A DNA stretch of 43,808 nt from contig CALEHE010000229.1 of NCBI GenBank assembly GCA_937876415.1, positions 1 through 43,808 on the forward strand, given 5' to 3'. Below the pieces are notes generated by a model. That model worked only from the letters and a program-made list of their open reading frames with translations, searched no databases and was not told where the DNA came from. Positions 9,071 to 18,870 of this stretch are shown piece after piece (position 1 is the stretch's first letter; each line of letters starts with the position of its first letter). This stretch comes from an uncultured Actinomycetes bacterium. Lineage in GTDB: Bacteria; Actinomycetota; Acidimicrobiia; Acidimicrobiales; Ilumatobacteraceae. The translations under genes and the position numbers were made by a program.

Positions 9071-11902
9071 TCAAAGACCCAGCATGGGCTTCAAGTAATG
9101 ACCGGTGTAACTACCCTTCGTCTTGGCGACTACTTCAGGCGGCCCTGCAGCAACGATCAGACCACCACCACTTCCGCCCTCAGGACCCAAGTCGATGATC
9201 CAATCGGCAGTCTTAATGACATCAAGGCTGTGTTCAATGACCAAAACCGTATTTCCCTGATCAACGAGACGAGACAGAACCGTCAGAAGTCGACGAACAT
9301 CTTCAAAATGCAAACCTGTCGTTGGCTCATCCAACAAGTAGATCGTATGACCCGTACTGCGTTTGGCTAACTCTGAGGCCAATTTGACACGTTGAGCCTC
9401 ACCACCAGACAGCGTTGGCGCCGACTGACCCAGTCGAACATAACCAAGACCCACATCAACCAAGGTCTGCATATGACGAGCGATGACTGGTTGATTAGAA
9501 AAGAAATCAACTGCTTCGGCGACTGGCATGTTTAAAACATCTGCGATGGTCTTGCCCTTAAAGGTGATCTCAAGAGTGTCACGGTTGTAGCGAGCTCCCT
9601 TGCAAACTTCGCACGGCACATACACATCGGGAAGAAAGTGCATTTCAATCTTGATCGTTCCGTCCCCAGAACAGGCTTCACAACGTCCGCCCTGAACGTT
9701 GAACGAGAATCGGCCAGGCATGTAACCACGTACTTTTGCTTCTGCTGTCGTGGCGAACAACTTTCGAATGTTGTCAAAAACACCCGTGTAGGTGGCGGGA
9801 TTGGATCGAGGTGTACGACCAATTGGTGACTGGTCCATGTCAATCACTTTGTCAAGATGTTCGACACCGTTGACACGCTTGTGTTTTCCAGGCGCATCTT
9901 TTGACTTATAGATCCGTTGCATCAACACGGGTAGCAAGATGTCGCGAATCAAGGTGCTCTTTCCGCTCCCGGAAACTCCGGTGACCGCGACAAAACAGCC
10001 AAGTGGAATTTTGACGGTGACATCTTGCAGATTATGTTCTTTCGCTCCAACTACTTCAAGCCACTGCGATTTAGGTTGACGCCTCGACTCCGGAACAGGT
10101 ATCGAACGCTTTCCTGATAAGTACTGACCAGTGACCGATTCCTTAACTTTCAGAATTCCTTTAACCGGTCCGCTGTAGACAACCTCACCGCCGTGCTCGC
10201 CCGCGCCAGGACCTATGTCAACGATCCAGTCACTTTCTCGAATGGTTTCTTCATCGTGTTCGACCACAAGGACCGAATTACCTAAATCTCGTAGACGCAA
10301 CAAAGTTTCAATCAGCCGACGATTGTCCCGCTGATGAAGACCGATTGATGGTTCGTCAAGAACATAAAGAGTTCCAACCAAACCAGAACCAATCTGACTG
10401 GCTAGGCGGATACGTTGCGCCTCTCCTCCAGCAAGGGTTCCTGCGGTGCGTGACAGACTCAGATAGTCAAGACCCACATCAAGCAGGAAGCCCAGCCGAG
10501 CATTAATTTCCTTGACAACTCTTTCAGCGATTGTGCGATCACGTTCGGACAAAGTGAGCTTGCCTAAAAACTTCGCCGAGTCGCCAATAGACATGTCACA
10601 AACTTCTGAAATGTGCTTTCCATTGATTGTGATCGCTAGTGTTGCGGGCTTTAATCTCGCCCCTGCACAGGCCAAGCACGGAACAAGCCGCATATAACCC
10701 TCATATTGTTCGCGACTCCAATCGCTTTCGGCCTGTTCGTGCCGACGCTTAATCCACGGGATCACACCTTCAAAGGTGGTATTGAACTGGCGGGCCTTGC
10801 CATAGCGATTCTTAAACTTAACAACGACATTTCCTGGTAGACCATGCAGAACGATCTTCTGGGACTTTGCCGACAGTTTGTCCCACGGCTTATTGAGATC
10901 AATCTTGTGATCTTCGGCGATTGATTCAAGAATTCGCAGGAAAAACCCGGTCGTCGCACTTTTCCACGGAGCAATCGCACCAGCACTCAAGGCTAGATCT
11001 CCATCTGGAATGACCAGTTCGGGATCGACTTCAAAAGTTGTTCCGAGACCATCGCAAGTGACACACGCGCCATACGGTGAGTTAAACGAAAAGTTCTTGG
11101 GTTCGGGCTTTTCAAACGATTCGCCACATTTAGCACACGCTAAAAACTGACTAAAGGTCAATATCTCATCAGATTCAGTCACCAAAATTTGAGCGACGCC
11201 TTCACCGAACTTGAGAGCCGTTTCCATACTGTCGGACAGTCGACGACGATTATCGCCCTTGGCTACTAAACGGTCGATCACTATCTCAATGGTGTGCTGG
11301 TCATAACGACCAAGTTTTTGATCAGTCTTCAAAAACTCTGTGATGTCGACGATCTCGCCATCAATTCGCGCCCGTACAAAACCCTGGCCAGCGAAATCAT
11401 TCAGCAGTGCTTCATACTCGCCTTTTCTGCCTTTGACAACGGGCGCCAAAACCATGAAACGAGTTCCCTCTTCAAGGGTTAGTACTCGATCAACGATTTC
11501 CTCTGGCGTCTGCAGTGCCAACTTCGTTCCATCATTTGGACAATGTTGAACGCCGATACGGGCATACAACAAACGCAAATAGTCATAGACCTCGGTCATA
11601 GTCCCAACTGTTGACCTCGGGTTGCTACTCGCCGACTTTTGATCAATAGAAATAGCCGGAGATAAGCCCTCGATGAAGTCAACATCCGGGGGATCCTTTT
11701 GACCCAAAAATTGGCGGGCATAAGCACTCAAGGATTCGACATAACGACGTTGCCCTTCGGCATAAATGGTGTCAAAGGCTAGAGAAGACTTACCTGATCC
11801 AGAAAGGCCCGTGAAAACGACCATCTTGTCTCGGGGAATATCAATACTGATGTTCTTGAGATTGTGCTGGCGGGCGCCACGAACGATGAGACGATCAGAC
11901 AT
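9071..11902 (-). CDS. uvrA: excinuclease ABC subunit A
   Basis: Damage-recognition ATPase of nucleotide excision repair, a dimer with two ABC modules per chain. Seen: N-terminal Walker [17 protein letters not shown], the first signature and D-loop ([33 protein letters not shown]), second Walker [16 protein letters not shown], second signature [16 protein letters not shown] with [14 protein letters not shown], and zinc-binding pairs CAKC...CVTC and CEAC...CEVC. Length 943 residues is typical. The ATG is preceded by TAGCCT at a six-base distance, indicating its own leaderless promoter although uvrB ends only 34 bases upstream. Confidence 0.98.
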   Translation of the reverse strand: MSDRLIVRGARQHNLKNISIDIPRDKMVVFTGLSGSGKSSLAFDTIYAEGQRRYVESLSAYARQFLGQKDPPDVDFIEGLSPAISIDQKSASSNPRSTVGTMTEVYDYLRLLYARIGVQHCPNDGTKLALQTPEEIVDRVLTLEEGTRFMVLAPVVKGRKGEYEALLNDFAGQGFVRARIDGEIVDITEFLKTDQKLGRYDQHTIEIVIDRLVAKGDNRRRLSDSMETALKFGEGVAQILVTESDEILTFSQFLACAKCGESFEKPEPKNFSFNSPYGACVTCDGLGTTFEVDPELVIPDGDLALSAGAIAPWKSATTGFFLRILESIAEDHKIDLNKPWDKLSAKSQKIVLHGLPGNVVVKFKNRYGKARQFNTTFEGVIPWIKRRHEQAESDWSREQYEGYMRLVPCLACAGARLKPATLAITINGKHISEVCDMSIGDSAKFLGKLTLSERDRTIAERVVKEINARLGFLLDVGLDYLSLSRTAGTLAGGEAQRIRLASQIGSGLVGTLYVLDEPSIGLHQRDNRRLIETLLRLRDLGNSVLVVEHDEETIRESDWIVDIGPGAGEHGGEVVYSGPVKGILKVKESVTGQYLSGKRSIPVPESRRQPKSQWLEVVGAKEHNLQDVTVKIPLGCFVAVTGVSGSGKSTLIRDILLPVLMQRIYKSKDAPGKHKRVNGVEHLDKVIDMDQSPIGRTPRSNPATYTGVFDNIRKLFATTAEAKVRGYMPGRFSFNVQGGRCEACSGDGTIKIEMHFLPDVYVPCEVCKGARYNRDTLEITFKGKTIADVLNMPVAEAVDFFSNQPVIARHMQTLVDVGLGYVRLGQSAPTLSGGEAQRVKLASELAKRSTGHTIYLLDEPTTGLHFEDVRRLLTVLSRLVDQGNTVLVIEHSLDVIKTADWIIDLGPEGGSGGGLIVAAGPPEVVAKTKGSYTGHYLKPMLGL

Positions 11903-11908
11903 GAGCGA

Positions 11909-11914
11909 AGGCTA
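11909..11914 (-). promoter_or_regulatory. candidate -10 element (TAGCCT) for uvrA
   Basis: TAGCCT is exactly six bases before the uvrA ATG, in the short gap after the uvrB stop codon. It implies a leaderless uvrA transcript in addition to any read-through from uvrB. No LexA-type box was recognised nearby. Confidence 0.4.
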
Positions 11915-11936
11915 GTGAATCAGAAGCGGTCACGAC

Positions 11937-13976
11937 TTAACCTGCATCTTTTATTTGCCGACGGAGATCGTTGATTTCGTCACGCAAACGCGCTGCATAT
12001 TCAAACTTGAGGTCCGCAGCAGCTTCCTGCATCTCTTGTTCCAAAGTGATGATGAGTCGCGAGATTTCTTGCTGTGGCAATGTACGCAACTCGCTTTGTA
12101 CTTTTTCTCGTTCCTTCTGACGACGACGGTCTTTGCCTGGTACAGGAGCAGAATCATCACCACCAATATGCAATAGAGCCAAAATATCGCTGACTGCCTT
12201 ACGAATTGTTTGCGGGTTAATGCCGTGCTCAAGGTTGTAAGCAACCTGCAACTGGCGTCGTCGGTTTGTTTCCGATATTGCTTTCTCCATTGATGGGGTC
12301 ACTCGATCTGCATACATCACAACTTGACCATCTACATTTCGGGCGGCTCGTCCGATCATCTGAATCAGCGATGTCTCACTTCGGAGAAAGCCCTCTTTGT
12401 CGGCGTCAAGAATGGCCACCAGGCTCACTTCCGGCAAATCCAAACCTTCACGCAAAAGGTTGATACCAACTAAAACGTCGAACTCACCTAGACGTAATGC
12501 TCGCAGAATTTCAATACGTTGAATCGTGTCAATATTCGAATGCAGATAACGCACCCGCATTCCTTGTTCAAGTAAGTATTCAGTGAGATCTTCGGCCATC
12601 TTCTTCGTCAAGGTTGTCACCAAGACTCGGTCGCCCATCGTGACTCGCGTATTCACTTGATCCATCAAGTCATCGATCTGACCCTTGGTTGGCTTAATGA
12701 TGACCTCAGGATCGACTAAACCAGTTGGACGGACAATTTGTTCGACAACCTGATTGGAAATACCCAACTCGTACGGACTGGGGGTCGCCGACAAGAAGAT
12801 GCACTGATTTACCCGTTCAATAACTTCCTCGAAATGCAAGGGCCGATTGTCACGAGCGCTCGGCAACCGGAAACCGTGATCTACCAAAATATTCTTTCGA
12901 CTGCGGTCGCCCGCAAACTGGCCGTGCAATTGCGGCACAGCGACATGGCTTTCGTCAATGACCAACAAGAAATCTTTAGGGAAATAATCGAGCAATGTAA
13001 AGGGTGGCTCTCCGGGCTGCCGACCATCAATATGCATTGAATAGTTCTCAATGCCGTTGCAGTAGCCGACTTCTTGCATCATTTCTAAGTCGTATTGAGT
13101 GCGCATACGCAAACGCTGTGCTTCCAGTAGTTTTCCTTCGGCTTCAAAGAAAGCCAAGCGTTCTTGCAACTCACTTTCAATCCCAACAACTGCGCGACGC
13201 ATACGCTCGTCGCCAGCCACATAGTGGGTGGCCGGAAAAACGAGCGTTCTATTCAACTCTCGCAGTGTCTCGCCCGTTAGTGGATCAATCATGGTCAAGC
13301 GTTCGACCGTATCTCCAAACATTTCAACCCGCAGGACTGACTCTTCATAGGCGGGGTGAATTTCTATCGTGTCACCACGAACACGAAACTTTCCACGCCC
13401 GAGACTCATGTCATTACGGTCATATTGCAAATCAACGAGACGCCGCAGAATGCTGCGCATGTCATAATCAACGTTGGTGTGCAGTTCGAGCAGTTGACCC
13501 CGATATTCATCAGGGTCACCCATACCGTAAATACAGGACACTGAGGCAACAACGATTGTATCTCGACGAGTCAGAAGCGCTGCAGTAGCCGAATGTCGCA
13601 ATCGATCAATGTCATCGTTGATTGATGAGTCTTTTTCGATGAAAGTGTCCGACGAGGCGATGTACGCCTCGGGTTGGTAGTAGTCGTAATAACTGACAAA
13701 ATACTCAACTCGATTATCGGGGAAGAATTCCATCATTTCTTGAGCCAGTTGAGCAGCAAGACTCTTGTTAGGCGCGAGGATCAAGGTCGGCCGTTGTGTC
13801 TTTTCAATAGTCCAAGCAACCGTTGCGCTTTTGCCTGAGCCAGTAATTCCTAGGAGCGTTTGAAAACGCAGACCTGAATCAAGTCCAGTAGAAAGTTCAG
13901 CAATCGCTTTTGGTTGATCACCGGCGGGCGAATAATCGGAAACAACGCGAAAAGGAATGTCTTCTAAATCATTCAT
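11937..13976 (-). CDS. uvrB: excinuclease ABC subunit B
   Basis: Helicase-like subunit that verifies damage and recruits UvrC. Walker [14 protein letters not shown] is near residue 42-54, the beta-hairpin that clamps DNA is [15 protein letters not shown], the DESH Walker B is in [14 protein letters not shown], and motif VI is [11 protein letters not shown]. The C-terminal UVR domain that binds UvrC ([20 protein letters not shown]) is present. Length 679 residues is normal. The ATG lies six bases after the coaE stop, so coaE-uvrB are co-transcribed. Confidence 0.98.
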   Translation of the reverse strand: MNDLEDIPFRVVSDYSPAGDQPKAIAELSTGLDSGLRFQTLLGITGSGKSATVAWTIEKTQRPTLILAPNKSLAAQLAQEMMEFFPDNRVEYFVSYYDYYQPEAYIASSDTFIEKDSSINDDIDRLRHSATAALLTRRDTIVVASVSCIYGMGDPDEYRGQLLELHTNVDYDMRSILRRLVDLQYDRNDMSLGRGKFRVRGDTIEIHPAYEESVLRVEMFGDTVERLTMIDPLTGETLRELNRTLVFPATHYVAGDERMRRAVVGIESELQERLAFFEAEGKLLEAQRLRMRTQYDLEMMQEVGYCNGIENYSMHIDGRQPGEPPFTLLDYFPKDFLLVIDESHVAVPQLHGQFAGDRSRKNILVDHGFRLPSARDNRPLHFEEVIERVNQCIFLSATPSPYELGISNQVVEQIVRPTGLVDPEVIIKPTKGQIDDLMDQVNTRVTMGDRVLVTTLTKKMAEDLTEYLLEQGMRVRYLHSNIDTIQRIEILRALRLGEFDVLVGINLLREGLDLPEVSLVAILDADKEGFLRSETSLIQMIGRAARNVDGQVVMYADRVTPSMEKAISETNRRRQLQVAYNLEHGINPQTIRKAVSDILALLHIGGDDSAPVPGKDRRRQKEREKVQSELRTLPQQEISRLIITLEQEMQEAAADLKFEYAARLRDEINDLRRQIKDAG

Positions 13977-13982
13977 GATGGG

Positions 13983-14648
13983 TCATGATTTTGTATCAGG
14001 TGTTTTCGGCCCAGCATTGGGAATAGGCGTCACTGGTTCGTAGTCATGCGGAAGTTGCGGAAGAGATTTCAGCCACTCCCACAACTTTTCAATTTGGGGT
14101 TTTAGTGCGGCCAGATCACCAGCGTTGTCAACGACAAAATCAGCAGTCTCGAGTCGTTGCTCTCGGGTCGCCTGTCGGCCGATACGGGCACGGGCATCTG
14201 CTTCGTCAAAACCACGGAACTTGGTGAGACGCACGACTTGAACCTCGACGGGAACGTCTACGACAATTTTGCCTTGCAATCCTTCACGCGGATTCTCGGT
14301 CAATAGTGGGATATCAAGAATGACGACGTTGTTCGTTGTGCGCTGCTCAATCATGCGGCGGTTCATTTCGAGACCTACCGCTGGATGAACAATGGCGTTC
14401 AACGCTTTCAACGCGTCGGGATCAGTAAAAACGATATTGGCCACGGCTTGGCGATCAAGAGATCCATCGCTTGCCAAAACTTCAGCACCGAATTTCTCGG
14501 CGAGTTTTACCAAGACCGGTGAACCCGGCAACTGGACTTCGCGCACGATCGCATCGGCGTCAATAATCACTGCACCTTTATCTTCGAGCAAAGACGACAC
14601 GGTCGACTTGCCCGAACCGATACCACCAGTTAATCCCACGAGAATCAC
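13983..14648 (-). CDS. coaE: dephospho-CoA kinase
   Basis: Last step of coenzyme A synthesis: ATP-dependent 3'-phosphorylation of dephospho-CoA. P-loop GLTGGIGSGKSTV is at residues 5-17, followed by IIDADAIVRE (substrate-binding Asp pair) and the lid-region sequence EADARARIGRQATREQRLETADFVVDN. At 221 residues it is slightly longer than the usual 200, with a proline-rich C-terminal tail. The start is GTG 14648; a TAGCGT element lies exactly six bases upstream, so transcription is probably leaderless. Placement ahead of uvrB is common in actinobacteria. Confidence 0.95.
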   Translation of the reverse strand: MILVGLTGGIGSGKSTVSSLLEDKGAVIIDADAIVREVQLPGSPVLVKLAEKFGAEVLASDGSLDRQAVANIVFTDPDALKALNAIVHPAVGLEMNRRMIEQRTTNNVVILDIPLLTENPREGLQGKIVVDVPVEVQVVRLTKFRGFDEADARARIGRQATREQRLETADFVVDNAGDLAALKPQIEKLWEWLKSLPQLPHDYEPVTPIPNAGPKTPDTKS

Positions 14649-14654
14649 ACTGTC

Positions 14655-14683
14655 ACGCTACGGCATACGTCGCCAGGTACTCT
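14655..14683. promoter_or_regulatory. divergent candidate promoters for coaE and the histidine kinase
   Basis: TAGCGT on the minus strand (14655-14660) is six bases from the coaE GTG. TACTCT on the plus strand (14678-14683) is eight bases from the kinase GTG at 14692. The 43-base gap between the divergent starts leaves room for little else. Confidence 0.4.
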
Positions 14684-14691
14684 AACTATTC

Positions 14692-16008
14692 GTGGACGAC
14701 CGAAGGATTGCTCGAAGTCGCAAACAGCCTTCGGCTAATCACCCGTCTATGAGGGCTGTCGTCGGCCAAGATTCCACGGGTGAACTCTCATGGCCACTTG
14801 TTGATCGTCGACAGACCCGGACTGATCCGCCGACTGGGTTTGAACGCCGTCAGGGCATCGATCAAGGTCACATCGACAAGTTGTCCTCGGCAAATCAAAT
14901 TCTTTTGGCGTTGCAAAAGATAGCCATCACCCTCCCCTCCTCGTTTGACCTTGACAAAGTTCTAGACCAGGGTGTGTCGCAGGTTCAGGATCTGATTGAT
15001 GCGGACATAGTGACGATTTTGTTGGCTGATACAGATGCCACAAATTTCTCTATTGTGCGGGGTCGAGGATCGGCCAAGAATATTTGCCTCAACCTTGATC
15101 AGTTACCCGAGCATATTTATGCCGCTCTTTTGGTTCATCGAACAATTGCGGTCGACTTAACGCCGGACCAACAGGGCTTCGCAAAAGAGGCCCGGACTGG
15201 CGCTTATTGCGTGTTGCGTTCGCGGGGACTCGTCGTCGGGTTGATCGCCGCTGAATGGAGGATTAAGAAAGACATTGATCAGGCTGTACAGATTCTGACC
15301 GGAATCGCCGATGCACTCGGTGTTGCGGTAGATAATTCACGCCTCTTTCGCGATATTCGACGCAATAGTGCAAACGAAGAGAGACTGCGCATCGCTCGAG
15401 ATTTACACGACAGAACGGGCAGCACTCTGGCTTTTATTGGTATCGAACTCGATCGTTTAATACGACTTGAACAGGATCAAACCACTATTGACGAACTCGG
15501 CATCATCCGCGGCCACATCAGCAAGACAATCACTGAGGTCAGAGAGATGCTCTTTGATCTTCGTAGCGGACATGACGAACAGATTTCGCTTGCTGACACC
15601 GTCGAAAATTTCGCCAACCGTGTAGCGGATCGCTCGAACATCAACGTGCGTCGAAAGATTTCATTGCCTGTCATCACCGACCCATACTGGTTGAGCGAGA
15701 TCTGGGAGATGTTCAAGGAGGCAATTCTAAATGCAGAAAAGCATTCACAATGTTCAGAAATTTTGATTCAGTCATCAGTGGTTGGCGATCTCTGGATCAC
15801 CTCAGTTTCTGATAACGGAATCGGTCTACAGGCCACTCACGCTCGCGACGACTCATACGGAATAACTGGAATCATCGAGCGAGCCGAATCAATCGGAGCC
15901 AAGATCGAGATTTCATCCCCGTTACCGAACGCTGATTACGGAACCGAAATTCTCTTCTTGTTACCTCTCACTCATATCCAAAATGGCGGAGCCGAGGTTT
16001 CATCGTGA
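14692..16008 (+). CDS. GAF-domain sensor histidine kinase, NarL/DesK (HisKA_3) type
   Basis: Soluble sensor kinase of 438 residues with no transmembrane segment. A low-complexity polar N-terminus (1-60) is followed by a GAF-like domain (about 70-220). The HisKA_3 dimerisation helix carries phospho-acceptor His239 (LRIARDLHDRTGST), and a HATPase_c domain follows with the N-box near ILNAEKHS and the G-box SDNGIGLQ. This architecture resembles mycobacterial DevS-like kinases, but whether the GAF domain binds haem or another ligand cannot be told. The GTG start is provisional; ATG 14749 is an alternative. The stop overlaps the regulator start by four bases, so the two form one operon and a cognate pair. 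Confidence 0.85.
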   Translation: MDDRRIARSRKQPSANHPSMRAVVGQDSTGELSWPLVDRRQTRTDPPTGFERRQGIDQGHIDKLSSANQILLALQKIAITLPSSFDLDKVLDQGVSQVQDLIDADIVTILLADTDATNFSIVRGRGSAKNICLNLDQLPEHIYAALLVHRTIAVDLTPDQQGFAKEARTGAYCVLRSRGLVVGLIAAEWRIKKDIDQAVQILTGIADALGVAVDNSRLFRDIRRNSANEERLRIARDLHDRTGSTLAFIGIELDRLIRLEQDQTTIDELGIIRGHISKTITEVREMLFDLRSGHDEQISLADTVENFANRVADRSNINVRRKISLPVITDPYWLSEIWEMFKEAILNAEKHSQCSEILIQSSVVGDLWITSVSDNGIGLQATHARDDSYGITGIIERAESIGAKIEISSPLPNADYGTEILFLLPLTHIQNGGAEVSS

Positions 16009-16637
16009 GAATCATGCTCGTTGATGATCATCATCTTTTACGGCAGTCGTTGAAGAGGCAACTTGAAGATTGCGGCCATGAAGTCGTCGCCGATGTTGCT
16101 GATGGTACGAGCGCAATCGGCATCGCTTTAAACAAGCAGCCCGACATCATCTTGATGGATATTTCTATGGCCGGTGGCGACGGAATATCGGCATGTCGAG
16201 CCATCATGGACGCCGATGCACGGCAACGAATCGTCATGCTGACGATGCACGTGGAAACAGATCTCATTCGAAAGTCCCTCAAAGCGGGCGCAATCGGATA
16301 TCTGACCAAAGATGCCACCTTTGACGAAGTACTCACGGCTCTCCAGATGGCTTGTGATGGCGATGTGATCATCTCTCCAGAATTCGCCCATGCGTTATTA
16401 GACGAAGCCGAGGACACGAGAACACATCAAGAATCCATTCTGAGCGATCGCGAAATGGAAGTTCTCCAGCTTCTCGCCGAAGGTCAGTCAACGCCAGAAA
16501 TTGCCAGCAACATGTTCATCAGTCAAAAGACGGTAAAGAACCACCTCGCGTCTATCTACACAAAAATTGACGCCCGGGACCGCACTCATGCGGTCATCCG
16601 GGCGGTCAAAATGGGAATCATCAAAATCGGGCCGTAA
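16005..16637 (+). CDS. response regulator, NarL/FixJ family
   Basis: Two-component transcription regulator of 210 residues. The receiver domain (1-120) has the acidic pair in MLVDDHH, phospho-acceptor Asp52 (IILMDISM) and the conserved Lys in YLTKD. The C-terminal LuxR-type helix-turn-helix is LSDREMEVLQLLAEG followed by TPEIASNMFISQKTVKNHL. GTG start in a GTGA overlap with the upstream kinase, which is its probable partner. Target genes are unknown. Confidence 0.93.
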   Translation: MRIMLVDDHHLLRQSLKRQLEDCGHEVVADVADGTSAIGIALNKQPDIILMDISMAGGDGISACRAIMDADARQRIVMLTMHVETDLIRKSLKAGAIGYLTKDATFDEVLTALQMACDGDVIISPEFAHALLDEAEDTRTHQESILSDREMEVLQLLAEGQSTPEIASNMFISQKTVKNHLASIYTKIDARDRTHAVIRAVKMGIIKIGP

Positions 16638-16642
16638 GCCCG
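16621..16642 (-). terminator. intrinsic terminator after rpsA
   Basis: On the minus strand a CGGGC/GCCCG stem (16628-16632 with 16638-16642, 5-base loop) is followed by AUUUUG. It begins five bases after the rpsA stop and overlaps the last codons of the convergent regulator gene. Confidence 0.5.
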
Positions 16643-16647
16643 AATGA

Positions 16648-17979
16648 TCAGGCCTCTGGGTTTGTTTCAGTGGCTTCGGCAGCAGCAGCCGCTTCAGCAG
16701 CTCCTTGACCACCTTCGCCGTAGTACTCAGCCCAAGTCGCTTCACGTGACGCATCATCAGCGCCGGCTGACCAGTTGCCGTGCTCGTCAACTTCGAAGTG
16801 CTTGCGGTATTCCTCGGCGAGTTCTCCACCTTCAGCAGCTTGCTTGATACTGAGGCTGATGCGACGACGAGCCAGATCAAGATCAATGATCTTGACCCAC
16901 AACTCTTCGCCGGGAGTGACAACTTGCTCGGGGGCTTCGACGTGCTGGGTGCTCATTTCTGAGATGTGCACCAAACCTTCGATACCTTCGCCGACTTGAA
17001 CGAATCCACCGAATGGAACCAACTTGGTGACACGGCCGTACACAAGCTGACCGACTTCGTGACCAGAAGCGAATACTTCCCATGGGTCTTTTTCGGTCTG
17101 CTTGCGTGACAAACTGATGCGCTCACGTTCGTAATCAATGTCGAGGACCTTGACGGTGACCTTGTCGCCAATGGCAACCACTGAACCTGGGTGATCAACA
17201 TGGTTCCATGACAATTCGCTGACGTGAATGAGTCCGTCCATGCCGCCGAGATCGACGAATGCACCGAACGCAACAACGCTCGACACGACACCTTCACGGA
17301 CGTCGTCAACCTTGAGGTTGGTCAAGAAGCCATCGCGAGCCTCTTTTTGAGTCTCTTCAAGGAAAGCACGGCGAGACAAAACGACATTGTTGCGATTCTT
17401 ATCAAGTTCGATAATCTTTGTTTGCAAAACTTTGCCGACATACGGCATCAAGTCACGGACACGACGCAACTCAACAAGTGATGCGGGCAAAAATCCGCGT
17501 AAGCCGATGTCGACGATCAGACCGCCCTTGACGACCTCAATGACGAGGCCTTCGACCATTTCTTCGTCTTCTTTCTTCTTCTCAATCGTTCCCCATGCAC
17601 GCTCGTACTGAGCACGCTTCTTGGAAAGGATCAAACGACCTTCTTTATCTTCTTTAGTGAGAACTAAAGCCTCAACCTGCTCACCGAGTTTGACAATTTC
17701 GCCCGGATCAACATCGTTACGAATGCTGAGTTCACGTGATGGAATAACCCCTTCACTCTTGTAGCCAATATCGAGAAGAACTTCGTCTTTGTCGATCTTT
17801 ACAACGATTCCGAAAACGACTTGACCGTCTTCGACTTCGACCATGGTGCCTTCAATCGCATCGGCGAATGAACCAACTAGGTCGTTTTCAGTAATTTGGC
17901 GGGGAACGTAATTTCCTTCGGCATCAAAAGTTCCCATTGCGGAAGAATTTGATGTGGAGGGGCTCAGAGTGTCGGACAA
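16648..17979 (-). CDS. rpsA: 30S ribosomal protein S1
   Basis: mRNA-binding ribosomal protein with four S1/OB domains. Repeated motifs are visible: ...VLLDIGYKSEGVIPSREL (domain 1), GGLIVDIGLRGFLPASLVELRRV (2), GVVSSVVAFGAFVDLGGMDGLIHVSELSW (3) and GRVTKLVPFGGFVQVGEGIEGLVHISEM (4). The acidic/Ala-rich C-terminal tail is typical of actinobacterial S1. The start is uncertain: the reading frame is open from ATG 18018, TTG 17979 gives an MSDT-type N-terminus and is used here, and ATG 17937 (MGTFDAEGN) is also possible. All three retain the S1 domains. Confidence 0.94.
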   Translation of the reverse strand: MSDTLSPSTSNSSAMGTFDAEGNYVPRQITENDLVGSFADAIEGTMVEVEDGQVVFGIVVKIDKDEVLLDIGYKSEGVIPSRELSIRNDVDPGEIVKLGEQVEALVLTKEDKEGRLILSKKRAQYERAWGTIEKKKEDEEMVEGLVIEVVKGGLIVDIGLRGFLPASLVELRRVRDLMPYVGKVLQTKIIELDKNRNNVVLSRRAFLEETQKEARDGFLTNLKVDDVREGVVSSVVAFGAFVDLGGMDGLIHVSELSWNHVDHPGSVVAIGDKVTVKVLDIDYERERISLSRKQTEKDPWEVFASGHEVGQLVYGRVTKLVPFGGFVQVGEGIEGLVHISEMSTQHVEAPEQVVTPGEELWVKIIDLDLARRRISLSIKQAAEGGELAEEYRKHFEVDEHGNWSAGADDASREATWAEYYGEGGQGAAEAAAAAEATETNPEA

Positions 17980-18124
17980 GGGATATTCACTTTCATATGA
18001 ACGACGAACCCATAACATGAGCCGGCGTTGTTGGACAGGGACATGTTCCGCCGAACGACAGAACCCTGCAAAGTTACCAGTCCAGGGGCACTATTCCCCC
18101 ATTTCCTCAGGTTTTACGGCGGTG
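17980..18124 (-). promoter_or_regulatory. rpsA leader and candidate promoter
   Basis: Between the methyltransferase stop and rpsA, TAACTT at 18071-18076 (minus strand) could be a -10 box, giving a leader of about 45-85 bases before the possible starts. A GGGG/CCCC pair lies just upstream, near 18087-18102. No autoregulatory S1 leader fold is recognised. Confidence 0.25.
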
Positions 18125-18841
18125 TCAGAGCTTGATTGCCTGCACCAAAAATTCAGGCGACTCAACAGTCGGATCAGCCAACTTGTACGCGCCCGGCTCG
18201 ACTGACGAAATTGAGTTGACCTCGAAACCGCTCAAAGACAGTAAAAGTCGCAATTCTCGAGGCGTGTAGCAACCCGTCCACAAGTCGACTGAACGGGTTT
18301 CACCGCGGTTGTTCTTGACCTCCGTCACCTCATGTGACACGCCCGATTGGGCATCAAAATGAGCATTTAGGTGGTACTTCACTGCGAAATAAGCGTTAAA
18401 GGCCGACAAGGCAAGTTGACCACCCTGCCTCAAACAAGTGGCCATCCCTCGAATCACCACCTCATCGTCGCCTTGAGCCGTCATCAGCCCAAATGCGCCT
18501 TGGCATAAACAAATCACCGCATCGAAATCACGAAGGTGCGACGCCTCCCCCAATTGGCGGGCATCTAGACGTTCAAAAGTTGAACCCAGAACCGCATCTT
18601 CATGAGCGATGGCGATGAAGTCATGGCTGATATCAATTCCATGAACAATGACTCCTCGGCGCGCCAACTCATGGGCGTGGCGCCCCGGTCCGCAGCCCAC
18701 ATCTAAAACCCGTTGACCCGGTTGAAGATTCAAATGCTGAACTAAGAAATCAACTTCTTGAACAGTTCCCTTGGTAAACGAATAGCGCAAATAGGCGCGA
18801 CCCATATGACTGGCCATCGGCTCAAACCAATGATCAACCAT
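18125..18841 (-). CDS. class I SAM-dependent methyltransferase
   Basis: A 238-residue methyltransferase. From the chosen ATG the protein begins MVDHWFEPMASHMG and reaches motif I RVLDVGCGPGRHAHELARRG, then VHGIDIS, and ends in a typical beta-sheet cap with GCYTPRELRLLLSLSGFEV. The open frame extends upstream to 18904, but that would overlap polA by 34 bases and adds non-conserved residues, so ATG 18841 is preferred. It lies 29 bases after polA on the same strand. The substrate is unknown; the fold resembles small-molecule methyltransferases (Methyltransf_25 type). Confidence 0.8.
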   Translation of the reverse strand: MVDHWFEPMASHMGRAYLRYSFTKGTVQEVDFLVQHLNLQPGQRVLDVGCGPGRHAHELARRGVIVHGIDISHDFIAIAHEDAVLGSTFERLDARQLGEASHLRDFDAVICLCQGAFGLMTAQGDDEVVIRGMATCLRQGGQLALSAFNAYFAVKYHLNAHFDAQSGVSHEVTEVKNNRGETRSVDLWTGCYTPRELRLLLSLSGFEVNSISSVEPGAYKLADPTVESPEFLVQAIKL

Positions 18842-18870
18842 CACACACAACCGCTTACCAGCACCAGCAA

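Noticed and set aside
13004-13588. A 194-codon plus-strand ORF inside uvrB
   Set aside because: It lies fully antisense to the conserved UvrB sequence and has no recognisable domain; typical shadow of a real gene.
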